A stretch of 64,000 nt of DNA, from positions 25,001-89,000 of the forward strand of contig JAPFBL010000374.1 of NCBI GenBank assembly GCA_026182355.1, given 5' to 3'. The translations under genes and the position numbers were made by a program. Below the pieces are notes generated by a model. The model was not told the origin of the DNA and did not search any database. It saw nothing but the letters and a program-made list of their open reading frames with translations. This DNA is from Hermatobates lingyangjiaoensis. Lineage: Eukaryota > Arthropoda > Insecta > Hemiptera > Hermatobatidae. The stretch's first letter is position 1. Every line of letters begins with the position of its first letter. Positions 11,606 through 21,243 of this stretch are shown here, one piece after another.

Positions 11606-11745
11606 AAATTCAAAACGAAGGAAACACACAGAAAGACACAGACATAACTCAAAATCGAAATATCGATGTGAATTATGTCTGTGTCTTTCTGTGTGTTTCC
11701 TTCGTTTTGAATTTATTTTATTTTTAAAAAAGTCCGCTGGACCGT
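11575..11745. mobile_element. Family D inverted pair, heads truncated
   Basis: (TA)n, then the minus tail (AATTCAAAACGAAGGAAACA, CACAGAAAGACACAGACATA) meets the plus copy at TCGAAATATCGATGTG (about 11655). The hairpin itself is lost at the axis. Confidence 0.8.
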
Positions 11746-11753
11746 TTCTTTTA

Positions 11754-11795
<42 letters not shown>

Positions 11796-11797
11796 CA

Positions 11798-11898
11798 TTC
11801 TCCAACGTTTGGATGAAGGAAAGAAGAAGGTATTCAGAAACCTTGAAAAACTAGTGAAGAAAATGACATCAGCGAAATACGGTCAGCTGTTCAACGAA

Positions 11899-11905
<7 letters not shown>
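11798..11905 (+). pseudogene. PLE ORF N-terminal fragment between two (TA)n arrays
   Basis: Between (TA)n at 11757-11792 and 11899-11925 the + frame encodes NILQRLDEGKKKVFRNLEK then LVKKMTSAKYGQLFNEI. The basic, leucine-spaced helix matches the other N-terminal pieces. This one stops earlier, before the Leu-Leu-Pro motif, again at an Ile-Tyr-type TA-rich codon run. Confidence 0.6.
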
Positions 11906-11925
<20 letters not shown>

Positions 11926-11929
<4 letters not shown>

Positions 11930-12245
11930 GTGAAATTAAATTTTCTGCCCACTTTGGCTTTATCAGTTTTCTGGATTTCTTTTCCAAATCTCGTAGTCTT
12001 ACTTTGATTTCTCTAGGACCTAGGTGTAATAACTCACCATAGGTTTTGCTGTCCATTTTTTTATTGTTACAGACGTAAAAAAAAATGGACAGCAATTCAT
12101 ATGGTGAGTTAATACATCTAGTTCCTAGAGAAATCAAAGTAAGACTACGAGATTTGGAAAAGAAATCCAGAAAACTGATAAAGACAAAAATGGGCAAAAA
12201 TTTAATCTGACATGTATAAATGAAGGACTGCTCCCCAAATATACG
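11926..12245. pseudogene. Inverted pair of a PLE N-terminal fragment
   Basis: Both arms encode the same start, YGELxHLxPREIKVRLRDLE, followed by KKSRKLIK. The plus arm begins with ATG at about 12085. After a frameshift near 12207 it continues TCINEGLLPKYTN and enters (TA)n. The minus arm starts near 12060 and ends at about 11938. The axis is a short A/T-rich spacer around 12065-12080. Confidence 0.65.
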
Positions 12246-12249
12246 AATA

Positions 12250-12368
12250 TATATATATAGATATATTATCAGCCTTTGTAGCGATTCATATCTATTCCAG
12301 ACGACGAGGAGATCGAAATATAGTAGTGAGTTCAGTGATTGCTTTTCTATATGTTCTTTTGAAAATTC

Positions 12369-12400
<32 letters not shown>
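12250..12400 (+). mobile_element. Family Q PLE unit
   Basis: GACGACGAGGAGATCGAAAT and ATAGTAGTGAGTTCAGTG form a core with a short stem II (CGA/TCG), then a tail into (TA)n at 12374-12406. It is related to 15537-15650 and, inverted, 43510-43640. The first core bases read CAGACGA instead of CTGANGA. Confidence 0.6.
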
Positions 12401-12404
<4 letters not shown>

Positions 12405-12410
<6 letters not shown>

Positions 12411-13260
12411 AATGCCAGATTAGTTATTGAAAAAGACGAGCCAATCCCTGTTACGTATTACTTTGGGCACTTCTTATTGGTTGTGGGTGTTTTTTCGTTA
12501 AACACGTTTCTCCTTAGCACACTCCGTCTGCTCGGCCGCCTCAGCCTTCACTCCAGGAGAGGGCTCGCAGTCCCTACTTAATTTTCCAATAGAGTTGGAT
12601 GAAGGTCTTGGCGTCCTGGCTTGGAAGTGTACCTCGTCGAACTCGGTGTTTACTATGGGCTTAGTGGTTTTCATTAGATACTGGTTGTTGGTGTTTTCTG
12701 TAGATTCTATTGTTGTGGGTGTATGTAGAACCTTTCCCCGTCGGTTTCCTAACACGCTTGGCCGCATCCGCCGTCCTTCCTGGAGAGGGCTCGCAGTCCC
12801 TACTTTAATTTCACAGAGGGCAGGAATGGCATAGGCGTCCTCACGTAGAAGAATTCCTCGTAAGAACCTGGTCCAGCTTGAGAATGACCGAGGAACGGTC
12901 GAAACCGGTCGCAACGACACGAGGAAGGCGCCACGCATTCTTCAAGAAAACACTGCAGTAAAGGGGTCTAATGACAAACGCCACACACACCCAACTTCAA
13001 CTCATAATGCCCATAGCCCGGACCAGGTTCTTACGAGGAATTCTTCTACGTGAGGACGCCTATGCCATTCCTGCCCTCTGTGAAATTAAAGTAGGGACTG
13101 CGAGCCCTCTCCAGGAAGGACGGCGGATGCGGCCAAGCGTGTTAGGAAACCGACGGGGAAAGGTTCTACATACACCAGAGAAACGTGTTTAACGAAAAAA
13201 CACCCACAACCAATAAGAAGTGCCCAAAGTAATACGTAACAGGGATTGGCTCGTCTTTTT

Positions 13261-13265
<5 letters not shown>
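12405..13265. mobile_element. Family O inverted element, 0.86 kb
   Basis: The outer arms (12405-12515 and 13175-13265) are inverted: GACGAGCCAATCCCTGTTAC, GTATTACTTTGGGCACTTC and GTGTTTTTTCGTTAAACACG. The inner arms 12720-12865 and 13020-13170 are also inverted. The centre holds CTTGAGAATGACCGAGGAAC and GGTCGAAACCGGTCGCAACG, a hammerhead-like hairpin plus GAAA. An internal duplication (GGAGAGGGCTCGCAGTCCCT at about 12555 and 12783) is visible. A 146-codon minus frame (12498-12938) crosses both duplicates. I do not recognise its product and treat it as element-derived. Confidence 0.65.

Positions 13266-13302
<37 letters not shown>
13264..13302. repeat. (TA)n microsatellite
   Basis: About 19 TA repeats end the family O element. 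13303-13630 shows no feature that I recognise. Confidence 0.95.
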
Positions 13303-13303
<1 letters not shown>

Positions 13304-13639
13304 TATTTATTCAGGTGTGTTAAGTTAAACATTGCTGATAGATGAAACAATTGTGTTAGTGTCTTTTTGGTTATCTGGTGAAATTTGGTTACCTTGCTTG
13401 GTTATTTCAGTTCAGTGTCACGTGTTCATTCAGACTACAGTTGTTAAAATCCACATACTATTTTTCTTTGTAAAATAATTTGTAATGTAATACTTAGTTT
13501 TTCTGTTTCAAAATATACTTCTGTAAGTTTTCTCACTAACCTATAGTCAAAATTTCTATTGTAATTTCTTAATTGTAACTAATTGCACTTTTATGTATGT
13601 TTGATTTTTGAATGATTTTATTATTTCTTATATTTCCTC

Positions 13640-13760
13640 TGTTTTTGTAGGCCTGTGAAAAAGGTTTTAAATAAAGACCGAAACGTTGGCAGTGAGAGTT
13701 TAATTTGATCCTGAAGTACTGACCGAGTCCCGATAAACTATAGTTTTGTATATATATATA
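13640..13760 (+). mobile_element. Family F PLE unit, solo
   Basis: GCCTGTGAAAAAGGTTTTAA, AAAGACCGAAACGTTGGCAG and CCTGAAGTACTGACCGAGTC. Stem I TGCC/GGCA is kept. The core reads CTGTGAA, one base short of CTGANGAA. Confidence 0.7.
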
Positions 13761-13769
13761 CATATATAT

Positions 13770-14180
13770 ATTACCTATTAGTCCAGTTATAATGTTGACC
13801 TTTCAACTCTTTTATTCTAACCGCTTGTTTCTTGTTCTTTATTGACCTTTGACCTTCTCTACCTTTACTAATCCTTTTATTCTATTAATAGCAATGACTA
13901 AGCATGAGTCATCGATTTTAATTTAACATGTCACTTGGCCAACTCCTTTTCCAGTTGAACCCTGTTAGCAGGAGGTTAGTTCGTAGGATCGAATCTCTCA
14001 GTCTTAAAAACCAAGCGAACTGCTTCAGAGACGGTTGGAGACGGTCTCCAACCGTCTCTGAAGCAGTGCACTTGGTTTCCCTCTCTTATCTCTCCTCAAG
14101 ACGGTTCAAACCGAAAATTAGAAACTGTAAGTGTGTTCTTTTGATTTCTCTATGTGTCTTTGTCTATATTGAACTATATA
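13770..14180 (+). mobile_element. Mini-PLE: 5' leader, ORF start, family B ribozyme and tail
   Basis: A leader (CTATTAGTCCAGTTATAATG, then GACCTTTGACCTTCTC) leads to ATG at 13928 encoding MSLGQLLFQLNPVSRRLVRR and IESLSLK. It then jumps into the family B palindrome axis (CCAACCGTCTCTGAAGCAGT), the head CTCAAGACGGTTCAAACCGA and the tail into (TA)n. Everything between codon 30 and the 3' end is missing. The same leader and start occur at 38030-38415 and, inverted, at 40020-40330. Confidence 0.7.
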
Positions 14181-14189
14181 TATATATAT

Positions 14190-14260
14190 ATATTTGTATA
14201 TTTGGGGAGCAGGCCTTCATTGATACATGTTCTCTTAAAACTTATGCCTATTTCTATTTT
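14190..14260 (-). pseudogene. PLE N-terminal fragment abutting (TA)n
   Basis: The minus frame encodes TCINEGLLPKYTNI and leads into the (TA)n at 14176-14195. Upstream sequence (14260-14290) is unrelated to the other fragments. Confidence 0.5.
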
Positions 14261-14289
14261 GACACATTTTCGAATTAATTTTTTTTTTC

Positions 14290-14440
14290 AAATTTCCTTA
14301 CCTCTGGCTTCCATAAGTTTGGGACAAGATAAATCAGTTCTCCAAAATTTTTATTTCTGTATATCATCGACATGTTTCGGTCTTCATCGACCATTATCAA
14401 GGATGTTATTTAGAATCGTAGTTTCACAATTTACTTAAAA
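14290..14440 (-). mobile_element. Family L PLE unit
   Basis: Minus-strand unit with head CCTTGATAATGGTCGATGAA, GACCGAAACATGTCGATGAT and tail through AATAAAAATTTTGGAGAAC. It has no partner arm. Confidence 0.65.
14365..14405 (-). ncRNA. Hammerhead-like ribozyme motif, family L
   Basis: Stem I CATC/GATG is perfect. The core CTTGATAA carries one extra base. Stem II is GGTC/GACC. GAAACATGTC forms stem III AC/GT with an AT loop and C17. The stem I pairing differs from all other families, which is the covariation argument. Confidence 0.55.
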
Positions 14441-14534
14441 ACTAATATAATTTTAAACTGAAAAAACTCAAATAAACTATTCGCAAAGTCAACTGCACGT
14501 AAACATGACAACGTTTATATTTATATATATATAT

Positions 14535-14724
14535 ATATGATCAAACCACAATAAGAAATGGGAAAACAAGACTAAGATCTTTCAACCGTAACAAGCGGTC
14601 TTCGTCAGAGTCAAAAACCCAACTGACGAAGACCGCTTGTTACGGTTGAAAGATCTTAGTCTTGTTTTCCCATTTCTTATTGTGATCTGATCATTGATTG
14701 TTGTTTCACGTGTTTATGTGAAAT

Positions 14725-14750
<26 letters not shown>
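14535..14750. mobile_element. Family A inverted pair
   Basis: The minus arm 14538-14620 and plus arm 14622-14728 are nearly perfect inverted copies with (TA)n outside on both sides (14520-14537, 14729-14757). The arms meet at CAAAAACCCAACTGACGAAG. Confidence 0.9.
14570..14612 (-). ncRNA. Hammerhead-like ribozyme motif, family A
   Basis: Stem I GACT/AGTC, core CTGACGA, one extra A, stem II GACCG/CGGTT with loop CTTGTTA, GAA, then stem III AG/CT with an AT loop and U17. This is the most abundant family in the window (about 17 loci). Confidence 0.6.
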
Positions 14751-14759
<9 letters not shown>

Positions 14760-14824
14760 CACTGACAAAAATTCCAGTAATGTACTGACAAAAACTTTCT
14801 TTTATTTCTACGGATTTTGCGATG

Positions 14825-15000
14825 TTAGAGGATTTCCACAGAATACTGTGACATCCTCTTTAAACCGTGTAGCAATTCCTCCCAGTCACGGACTGAAATA
14901 AAACCTGTTGTGGAATTACATTCCTTTTTTCTTTTTGCTTTCTGTACTTTATTCACTAATATCATAATAGAGTGACAAAATCTGGAGTGGCCTACACTCA
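14825..15000 (-). other. Exon-like open frame, unidentified
   Basis: The minus strand has TTTTATTTCAG (a good acceptor) followed by an open segment RDWEELLHGLKRMSQYSVEI ending in TAA near 14826. Upstream in the same frame is a basic stretch (KVQKAKRKKE). It could be a short terminal exon of an unseen gene. I recognise no family. 15010-15480 holds only AT-rich and TAGTATA-like sequence. Confidence 0.25.
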
Positions 15001-15489
15001 ACTTTACTATAAGTAAACATAATATCATACTTCTTAGGTATATGATATATAATGTTCTATTTATGTATAATATAAATGTCTAAATGGGAGATCTTTTTAT
15101 TAGTCTTTTATTCCTGAAGGTAGTATTTATAGTATATTATATTTATAGTATAGTATAGTACATGTATAGTATCTATTATCAATAGATAAGCCTTTTTTGT
15201 ATGCCACTGAAATAATGGATATACAATCATTAGCATAACTATAGCAGTAATAACATTATGAAAAGCCAAAGTGTAAATTTCTTGATACGAAATAATCTCC
15301 TACAAGAGAACATGGTTTTTGTTCAAATAGCCAGTGGATTTCTTACATCGTTTACTTGACCTCCTTCTAGATTGAATATTTAAGTCAAATTTTCAAATTT
15401 AATTGAAATGATGCGCATAATATCATTAGTATAGAATTTTATAGCTCCTTAGTATTTAATAAAAACCACTTTTCTTTTCATTTGTCAAG

Positions 15490-15534
<45 letters not shown>

Positions 15535-15665
15535 TCGTTATCAGCCTTTGGAGCGATTCACTTCTTTTCCTGAAGACGAGGACATCGAAAAATAGTAGTG
15601 AGTTCAGTGGTTTCCTTTCTATGTGTTCTTTTTTAAATTCTAGTATATATATATATATATATATA
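15490..15665 (+). mobile_element. Family Q PLE unit between (TA)n arrays
   Basis: The core CCTGAAGACGAGGACATCGA, then AAAATAGTAGTGAGTTCAGT, lies between (TA)n 15493-15531 and 15644-15666. Stem II is CGA/TCG with loop GGACA. Stem I has one mismatch. Confidence 0.7.
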
Positions 15666-15855
15666 TCAATGATCAAACCACAATAAGAAATGGGAAAACA
15701 AGACTAAGATGTTTCAACCGTAACAAGCGGTCTTCGTCAGAGTCAAAAACCCAACTCAACTTTCAGTTGGGTTTTTAACTCTGACGAAGACCGCTTGTTA
15801 CGGTTGAAAGATCTTAGTCTTGTTTTCCCATTCTTATTGTGGTTTAATCATATAT
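15666..15855. mobile_element. Family A inverted pair
   Basis: The minus arm 15666-15757 and plus arm 15763-15852 meet at CAACTCAACTTTCAGTTGGG. (TA)n lies on both outer sides. Confidence 0.9.
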
Positions 15856-16080
15856 ATATAAAAAGATTTCACATAAACACGTGAAACAACAATGAATGAT
15901 CAAAACACAATAAGAAATGGGAAAACAAGACTAAGATGTTTCAACCGTAACAAGCGGTTTTCGTCAGAGTCAAAAACCCAACTCAACTTTCAGTTGGGTT
16001 TTTAACTCTGACGAAGAGCGCTTGTTAGGGTTGAAAAATCTTAGTCTTGTTTTCCCCATTTCATATTGTGTAACGTATCA
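15856..16080. mobile_element. Family A inverted pair, second copy
   Basis: It has the same axis as the preceding pair (CAACTCAACTTTCAGTTGGG), so it is a tandem duplicate or a second insertion next to the first. The plus arm has decayed (AGAGCGCTTGTTAGGGTTGA). 16081-16200 shows nothing. Confidence 0.9.
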
Positions 16081-16311
16081 ACTTGATCCAGTAAAGATTC
16101 TGGACCGTAGATTCGTATCGACACAAACTTTAGATACATACTCACTCACCCACACAGATACAGATACCATCGAAAAAAACTTCATAAAACGACTTCTGAG
16201 ACCTTGTGGCAACACTTGTCAATGATCACTTGTCAAGGTTTTTTGTTTTGGACTTATTATTACAAGTTGTTTTTTTTTGAGAATCTCGTTTCCAAAGTGT
16301 TTTTCTTATAA

Positions 16312-17700
16312 CTAGCAAACGTACCCGTCTTTGACGGAAGCAAAAATTCTATTATACTTGGTATTCCAAAATATCAATTATAGTATTATATATACTAATA
16401 CCATAATTAGAAGTTATAGAATAGTAGAAAATACTATTATTAGTACAGTGTTAAACAAATGCCTCTGTATACACCACATTAGCTGTCTGTCCGTCAGGTT
16501 TACGAAAGAACAAACAGTTGGAACCTCTGACTCTTGAGCAAGTAAACTACAGTTGACCATGTGAGAAAAACTTGGTCTCGCTAACATGAATTCCTGCGTT
16601 AGATAAAGTCTCCCTTTGCGACTTAGTTAACGTCATTGCGAAATAGACTCTGACAGGACATTGCAATCATTTCAATGGAAACAGACAGTGGCTCGGAATC
16701 AATGATATGCGTGGTATACACACAGACTCCCCAATACCACATCCAGTCATTATGTCCGCCTCAATGGCATATCTGTGTAGAGCACGAACTCAGAGTCGTG
16801 TCCCGTTGCACAGTTTTGGGGCACTCATGTTTCGTAACATGAAATTTGTTACTGCTACTAAATTGCAGCATGATTGGTGCTCCTACTTGAAGTTTTTACT
16901 CATGAGCAGGCAGTCCAGGAGAAATAAATTCAGGGTCAAGAAATTCAATTAGATAATGAACTGCTTCTTTATCACTAATCCAATCTCTTTACTGACTTGT
17001 AAGTTCTTTCCTCGGTATGATATAGCGTAAGAACTTGTTTGTTGATTTTTCCTGCCTGTTCATATTAAGGGTTGACAATTGCTCGTTTACAAAACTATTT
17101 ATTCGTAATAGATAGTACATCCTCAACTCTGGGAAACACCTTTTCAATGATGTCAAATACGCAATATATTCATATGCTTTAATGAAATTAAAATCAACTA
17201 ACAATACCTACTTGCCACACCTGTGTATTTTCAAAACAAACTTGTCTCTGAAGTTAGAAAAATACGCTTAAAGCCCTATAACTTCATTTCTGTACTTAAA
17301 TATGAATCTATTTAGAGCCCATATTTTAAGTTAGGCATACACAAATCCAGTGTCAAAGTTTCAGCTCGCCATGTCTTATGGTGGCTGAGTTTACTTGTGA
17401 CAAACGTTTTTGCTTTAAACGTCCATAACTTCACTTCTACGTTGAATTTCCAATCAATTCAGAGCCTATATTTTATGTTAGACCTACACAAATATACTGT
17501 AAAAGTTTCAGCTTTATATGTCTTATGGTAGCTGAGTTTACTTGTGACAAAGTTTTGCGGACAAACCGACAAACCGACAAACCGACAGAAATTTTTCTAA
17601 GGATGCATTCGGTTTCTCCAATGTATGAAACGTAAAGAAAAGTTGAAATGAGTCAGTTCTAAGCAATGTACAGACAAAATCATTATTTTATTTATATAGA
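16312..17700 (-). mobile_element. Helitron, 1.39 kb, both termini present
   Basis: On the minus strand it starts TCTATATAAATAAAATAATG at 17700 and ends with the hairpin CCGTCAAAGACGG, about 10 bp, then CTAG at 16312. It sits between host A and T, as Helitrons do. The mirror LTR arm (17860-17880) still shows the unoccupied site CTTATAATTGTCC, which fixes both boundaries to the base. The interior holds a broken helicase and the left-end repeat shared with 9220, 58150 and 58610. Confidence 0.85.
16434..17190 (-). pseudogene. Helitron Pif1-like helicase, C-terminal part, decayed
   Basis: Minus-strand frames give, in order, a VFPRVEDV segment, YRGKNLQVSKE, LPAHE..LQVGAPIML, MLRNMSAPKLCNGTRL, then RALHRYAIEADIMTGC, GIGESVCIPRISLIP, YFAMTLTKSQRETL (helicase motif V region; usual form FAMTINKSQGQ) and SHGQL..FTCSRVRGSN (motif VI region; usual form HGQLYVACSRV). 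There are at least three stops and several frame changes. The N-terminal half of the helicase and the Rep domain are absent. The family assignment rests on these motifs. Confidence 0.8.
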
Positions 17701-18049
17701 TTGTCCAAATATCTCCTTTATAACCCGTAATTCTATAATATAATTCACCAAATTGGTGACCCCGACGTGATGTGAACACGCAACCTTCTGATGTCACCAA
17801 TTTGGTGAATTATATTATAGAATTACGGGTTATAAAGGAGATATTTGGACAATTATAAGAAAAACACTTTGGAAACGAGATTCTCAAAAAAAAACAACTT
17901 GTAATAATAAATCCAAAACAAAAAACCTTGACAAGTGATCATTGACAAGTGTTGCCACAACCTCAAACATAAATTCTGTCAAAATCTCGAGATCGAATTT
18001 TTTCACGATCACTATACTTCATATACATACATCACCATACATACATACA

Positions 18050-18215
18050 TTCAATGATCAAACCACAATCAGAAAATGGGAAAACAAGACTAAGATCTTT
18101 CAACCGTAACAAGCGGTCTTCGTCAGAGTCAAAAACCCAACTGATTGAATGTATTTTCTTATTGTGGTTTGATCATTGATTGTTATTTCATGTGTTTATG
18201 TGAAATCTTTTTATC
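18050..18215. mobile_element. Family A inverted pair, plus arm shortened
   Basis: The minus arm 18056-18141 is complete. The plus arm starts only at TTTTCTTATTGTGGTTTG (18151). A short ATTGAATGTA lies at the junction. 17960-18050 and 18216-18520 are AT-rich with ATACATACAT microsatellite patches. Confidence 0.8.
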
Positions 18216-18521
18216 GATGAATACATACATATATATATATATGCTTCATATACACACATACATCACTATACTTCATATCTTATACTTAATAAAATATAAA
18301 ATATGAACAGTAAAAAATAAATTTGAAAAAAATATTTATAAAATTACAGAAAAGAAAAGTGTAAATAACTCTAAATAGTAGCAATACTGTAGTATCAGTT
18401 GAGTTGATAGGTATCTTTTGTTGTCCATTGTCATAGGTCATTAATCTTTGACTTATCAATGACCTTACCTAAGTGCATTGTTCCTTAATTAAGCTATCCA
18501 ACACTTTTAATATATAAATCA

Positions 18522-18745
18522 ATTATCAAACCACAATAAGAAAATGGGAAAGCAAGACTAAGATCTTTTAACTGTAACAAGCGGTCTTCATCAGAGTCAA
18601 AAACCCAACTGGAATTCCAGTTGGGTTTTTGACTCTGACGAAGACCGCTTGTTACAGTTGAAAGATCTTAGTCTTGCTTTCCCATTTTCTTATTGTGGTT
18701 TGATCATTGATTGTTATTTCACGTATTTATGTGAAATTTTTTTAC
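18522..18745. mobile_element. Family A inverted pair, near perfect
   Basis: The minus arm 18525-18610 and plus arm 18616-18742 meet at CCAACTGGAATTCCAGTTGG, a perfect palindrome. No (TA)n flanks it. Confidence 0.9.
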
Positions 18746-18885
18746 TTTTAATATAAGGTCATTGATCCTTATACGATGTATAGTACTTGTAATAAGATGA
18801 AAGTCTGAATTATAGATCCTTGATTATAATTTCATGAAAATAAATATTTTGTGGACTTTTTTTCTTATTTCTAGTTTTACCCCCT

Positions 18886-19262
18886 CAAAATCCCCCCCCC
18901 CCCCTCTGGCACATATCGCTTGGGGTGGACCGCCCCCCTGGCACATGTCGCCTGGGGTACACCGCCCCCCCCCCCCCCCCGGCACATGTCGCCTGGGGTG
19001 GACCGCCCCCCTGGCACATGTCGTCTGGGGTGGACCGCCCCCCTGGCACATGTCGCCTGGGGTACACCTGTTTTGATATTAAAACGTGTACCCAGCTTTC
19101 CAGCCATATCACGGATCCTGGGGTACACCGCCCGTCGACCCCCGGCACATGTCGCCTGGGGTGGACCGCCCCCCCCCCCCCCCGGCACATGTCGCCTGGG
19201 GTGGACCGCCCCCCATACCCCTGGTACATGTCGCCTGGGGAGGACCGCTCCCACCCCCTTGT
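18886..19262. repeat. C-rich minisatellite
   Basis: The unit GGCACATGTCGCCTGGGG plus GTGGACCGCCCCC, about 32-38 bp with variable C runs, occurs about nine times, interrupted by a unique stretch near 19068-19125. The proline- and glycine-rich open frames on both strands are products of this repeat. Confidence 0.9.
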
Positions 19263-19394
19263 AACACCACTGAACAAAAGACCGTTGTATAACCTATTGT
19301 GTTTTTTTTTGTGGGTCTGCTATGCAACCTAACCACCTGCGTCAAAGACATCAAGATAGTGTACCCTTAAAACAGTAAGATTTATCCAATACTA

Positions 19395-20040
19395 GGTAAT
19401 CAATCTACCGGGCGTTGCCAGGGCGGTAGATGATGCCCCCGGGCGTTTTGATTATGCCCGGGGTAGATCCCAAAAAGGGACCCTGATCAAAATCAAAATA
19501 CCGTAGTTAGTTCCCCTGAAAAAAAGTCAATAAGATCCATATGTTTGTTTGTATCTAAATCTCTCCTTTGTTATTTCTATAGCGTACAGACAGACAAACT
19601 ATATATTTTATATATACAAATTGGTTATGTTCGGTAGATCCAAAAAAAGGGTCTATTTTTTTTATTATCCCTAAAATTTATTTTCCCTATAGTGTAGCAT
19701 ATAGTATAGTGTACTATAGTAGTGCAGTATAGTAGTATAGTGCAATATAGTAGTATACTATACTAGTTTAGTATAGTGTATTATGGTAGTATAGTATACT
19801 ATAGTAGTGCATTATAGTAGTATAGTATACTACACTCACTACTGTAGTAGTGGAGTGTAGTAGTATTAGTATACTATAGGGTGTAAAATACCCTGCATTG
19901 CCATTGTGGTATGTCGTCTTATGTACGGATTGTGGTACGGATGTTACGTAATAAATAGTAAAATTTTGTTAAAAAAAACCGTAGTTAGATCCCCCCCGGA
20001 AAACAGTTATATAAGATCCATTTGTTTCTTTGTCTCTTGT
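19395..20040. repeat. Unclassified repeat with duplicated segment, plus TAGTATA tract
   Basis: CCGTAGTTAG, TCCCC and AAGATCCAT, then TTTGTTTCTTTGTCT-type sequence, occur at 19500-19560 and again at 19975-20040. Between them 19690-19885 is TAGTATAG low-complexity DNA. The start (GGGCGTTGCCAGGGCGGTAG, GATGCCCCCGGGCGTTTTG) can fold into a GC-rich hairpin. I cannot assign a class. 20040-21240 otherwise shows only poly-A and poly-C runs. Confidence 0.45.
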
Positions 20041-21243
20041 TTTAATTTCTTTTTATTCATTGTCAGTGATATTTTGTAGTTAATGGGTTATTTAATTGTT
20101 TTTAGTGCTGACCAATTATACAGGTCGATTCGCAAGGTCATTTGGAGTCGATTAGACATCGTTTTATCTTCTCTATTGACCCAATAAAATAATAACTTAG
20201 CATTGAAGATCAAAAATTGAACGAAATGAGTCATCAAAATTTAAGTTTTGTTTATCTTTGTCTTTGTTTTCGTAAAAAAAAAAAAAAAAAAAAATACATT
20301 AACAATACAAAAAGAGTTCTTGGAATTGTCAATTTCATAAGGTCTTAACTGATAATCAATACGTGAGTGAATGAATTATTAGATTCACGTGTTGCGTGTA
20401 AGAAAACAACATTCAACTTTGAACATTTTGACCAAATGGAGCCCCCCCCCCTCCTCCCCCTAGACTAAAGTGGCACATTTCTGCTGAGTATTGAAGTTTA
20501 ATCACCCTGGTATCATTATAATTAAAATTTTTTGAGACCGGAGAAAAAAAAAGAATTAAATTACTTTGCGATTCCATTTGAGATTAATATCGTAAAAAAA
20601 AAAAGAAAGAAAATCATGTTTTCCGTTTCAATGTTTTTTCCATTTAATTATACCTTAATGTGTTTTTTCATTAGAATAGCAAGTCACGCAATTGGACTTG
20701 TTAGGAATTTAATTGTACCTGATGACAGATATCTGATTAAGGTTTATGATCTAATAAATTGAAAGGGATTTAATAAGTAATAGTGCACCGATCAATTATT
20801 TACTGCTTTCGTAATTAAAATTAAAAAAAAACATTTGAAATTAAAATAACATAAAATTTGAAATTAAACAAATTGGATTAATTGTCACGGATCTTCAATT
20901 ATAAATCTATAAGAGTAAATATCTAAAATTCAATATAATTTAACCCCGAATAATAAATAATTTACCATGTAATTTTCATTTTTTAAATCTTTCGAGTATT
21001 TATTTTTAATTATTAATAATTAAACTTCGTTGAGAAATAAAATGTCTAGAGGTAAACAGTAATGACTAAAACTGTCCAGTCATCATCAGCATATTCAAAA
21101 CCTGATTTAATTGTAAATGTAATTACTGATGATTAGGGATTGCATAATAATCATACCTTTTTATTTGGGATTATTTAATGAAATTCACAAGCGCCTATAA
21201 GCATTATTTGATTTTGCAAGTAAATATCAATTAGTCATACATA

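Larger units (their letters stand above)
16205..17959. mobile_element. Inverted pair of 154-bp LTRs, split by a Helitron
   Basis: The left LTR starts TGTGGCAACACTTGTC at 16205, is interrupted at 16311/17701 and ends ATATAATTCA at 17747. The right LTR is its inverse, 17806-17959. Both are TG..CA. The 58 bp between them contains AAATTGGTGACCCCGACGTG from the left and its mirror start from the right, resembling the region after a Ty3/gypsy LTR. ACCT flanks the whole structure (16201-16204 and 17960-17963), a possible 4-bp target duplication. No gag or pol remains. Confidence 0.65.

Noticed and set aside
12498..12938. 146-codon minus-strand frame as a host gene
   Set aside because: It crosses an internal duplication of the palindromic family O element and its distal part is mirrored at 13020-13170, so it is element-derived.
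18824..19332. Proline- and glycine-rich frames on both strands
   Set aside because: They come from the C-rich minisatellite in several overlapping frames, with no start context or conservation.
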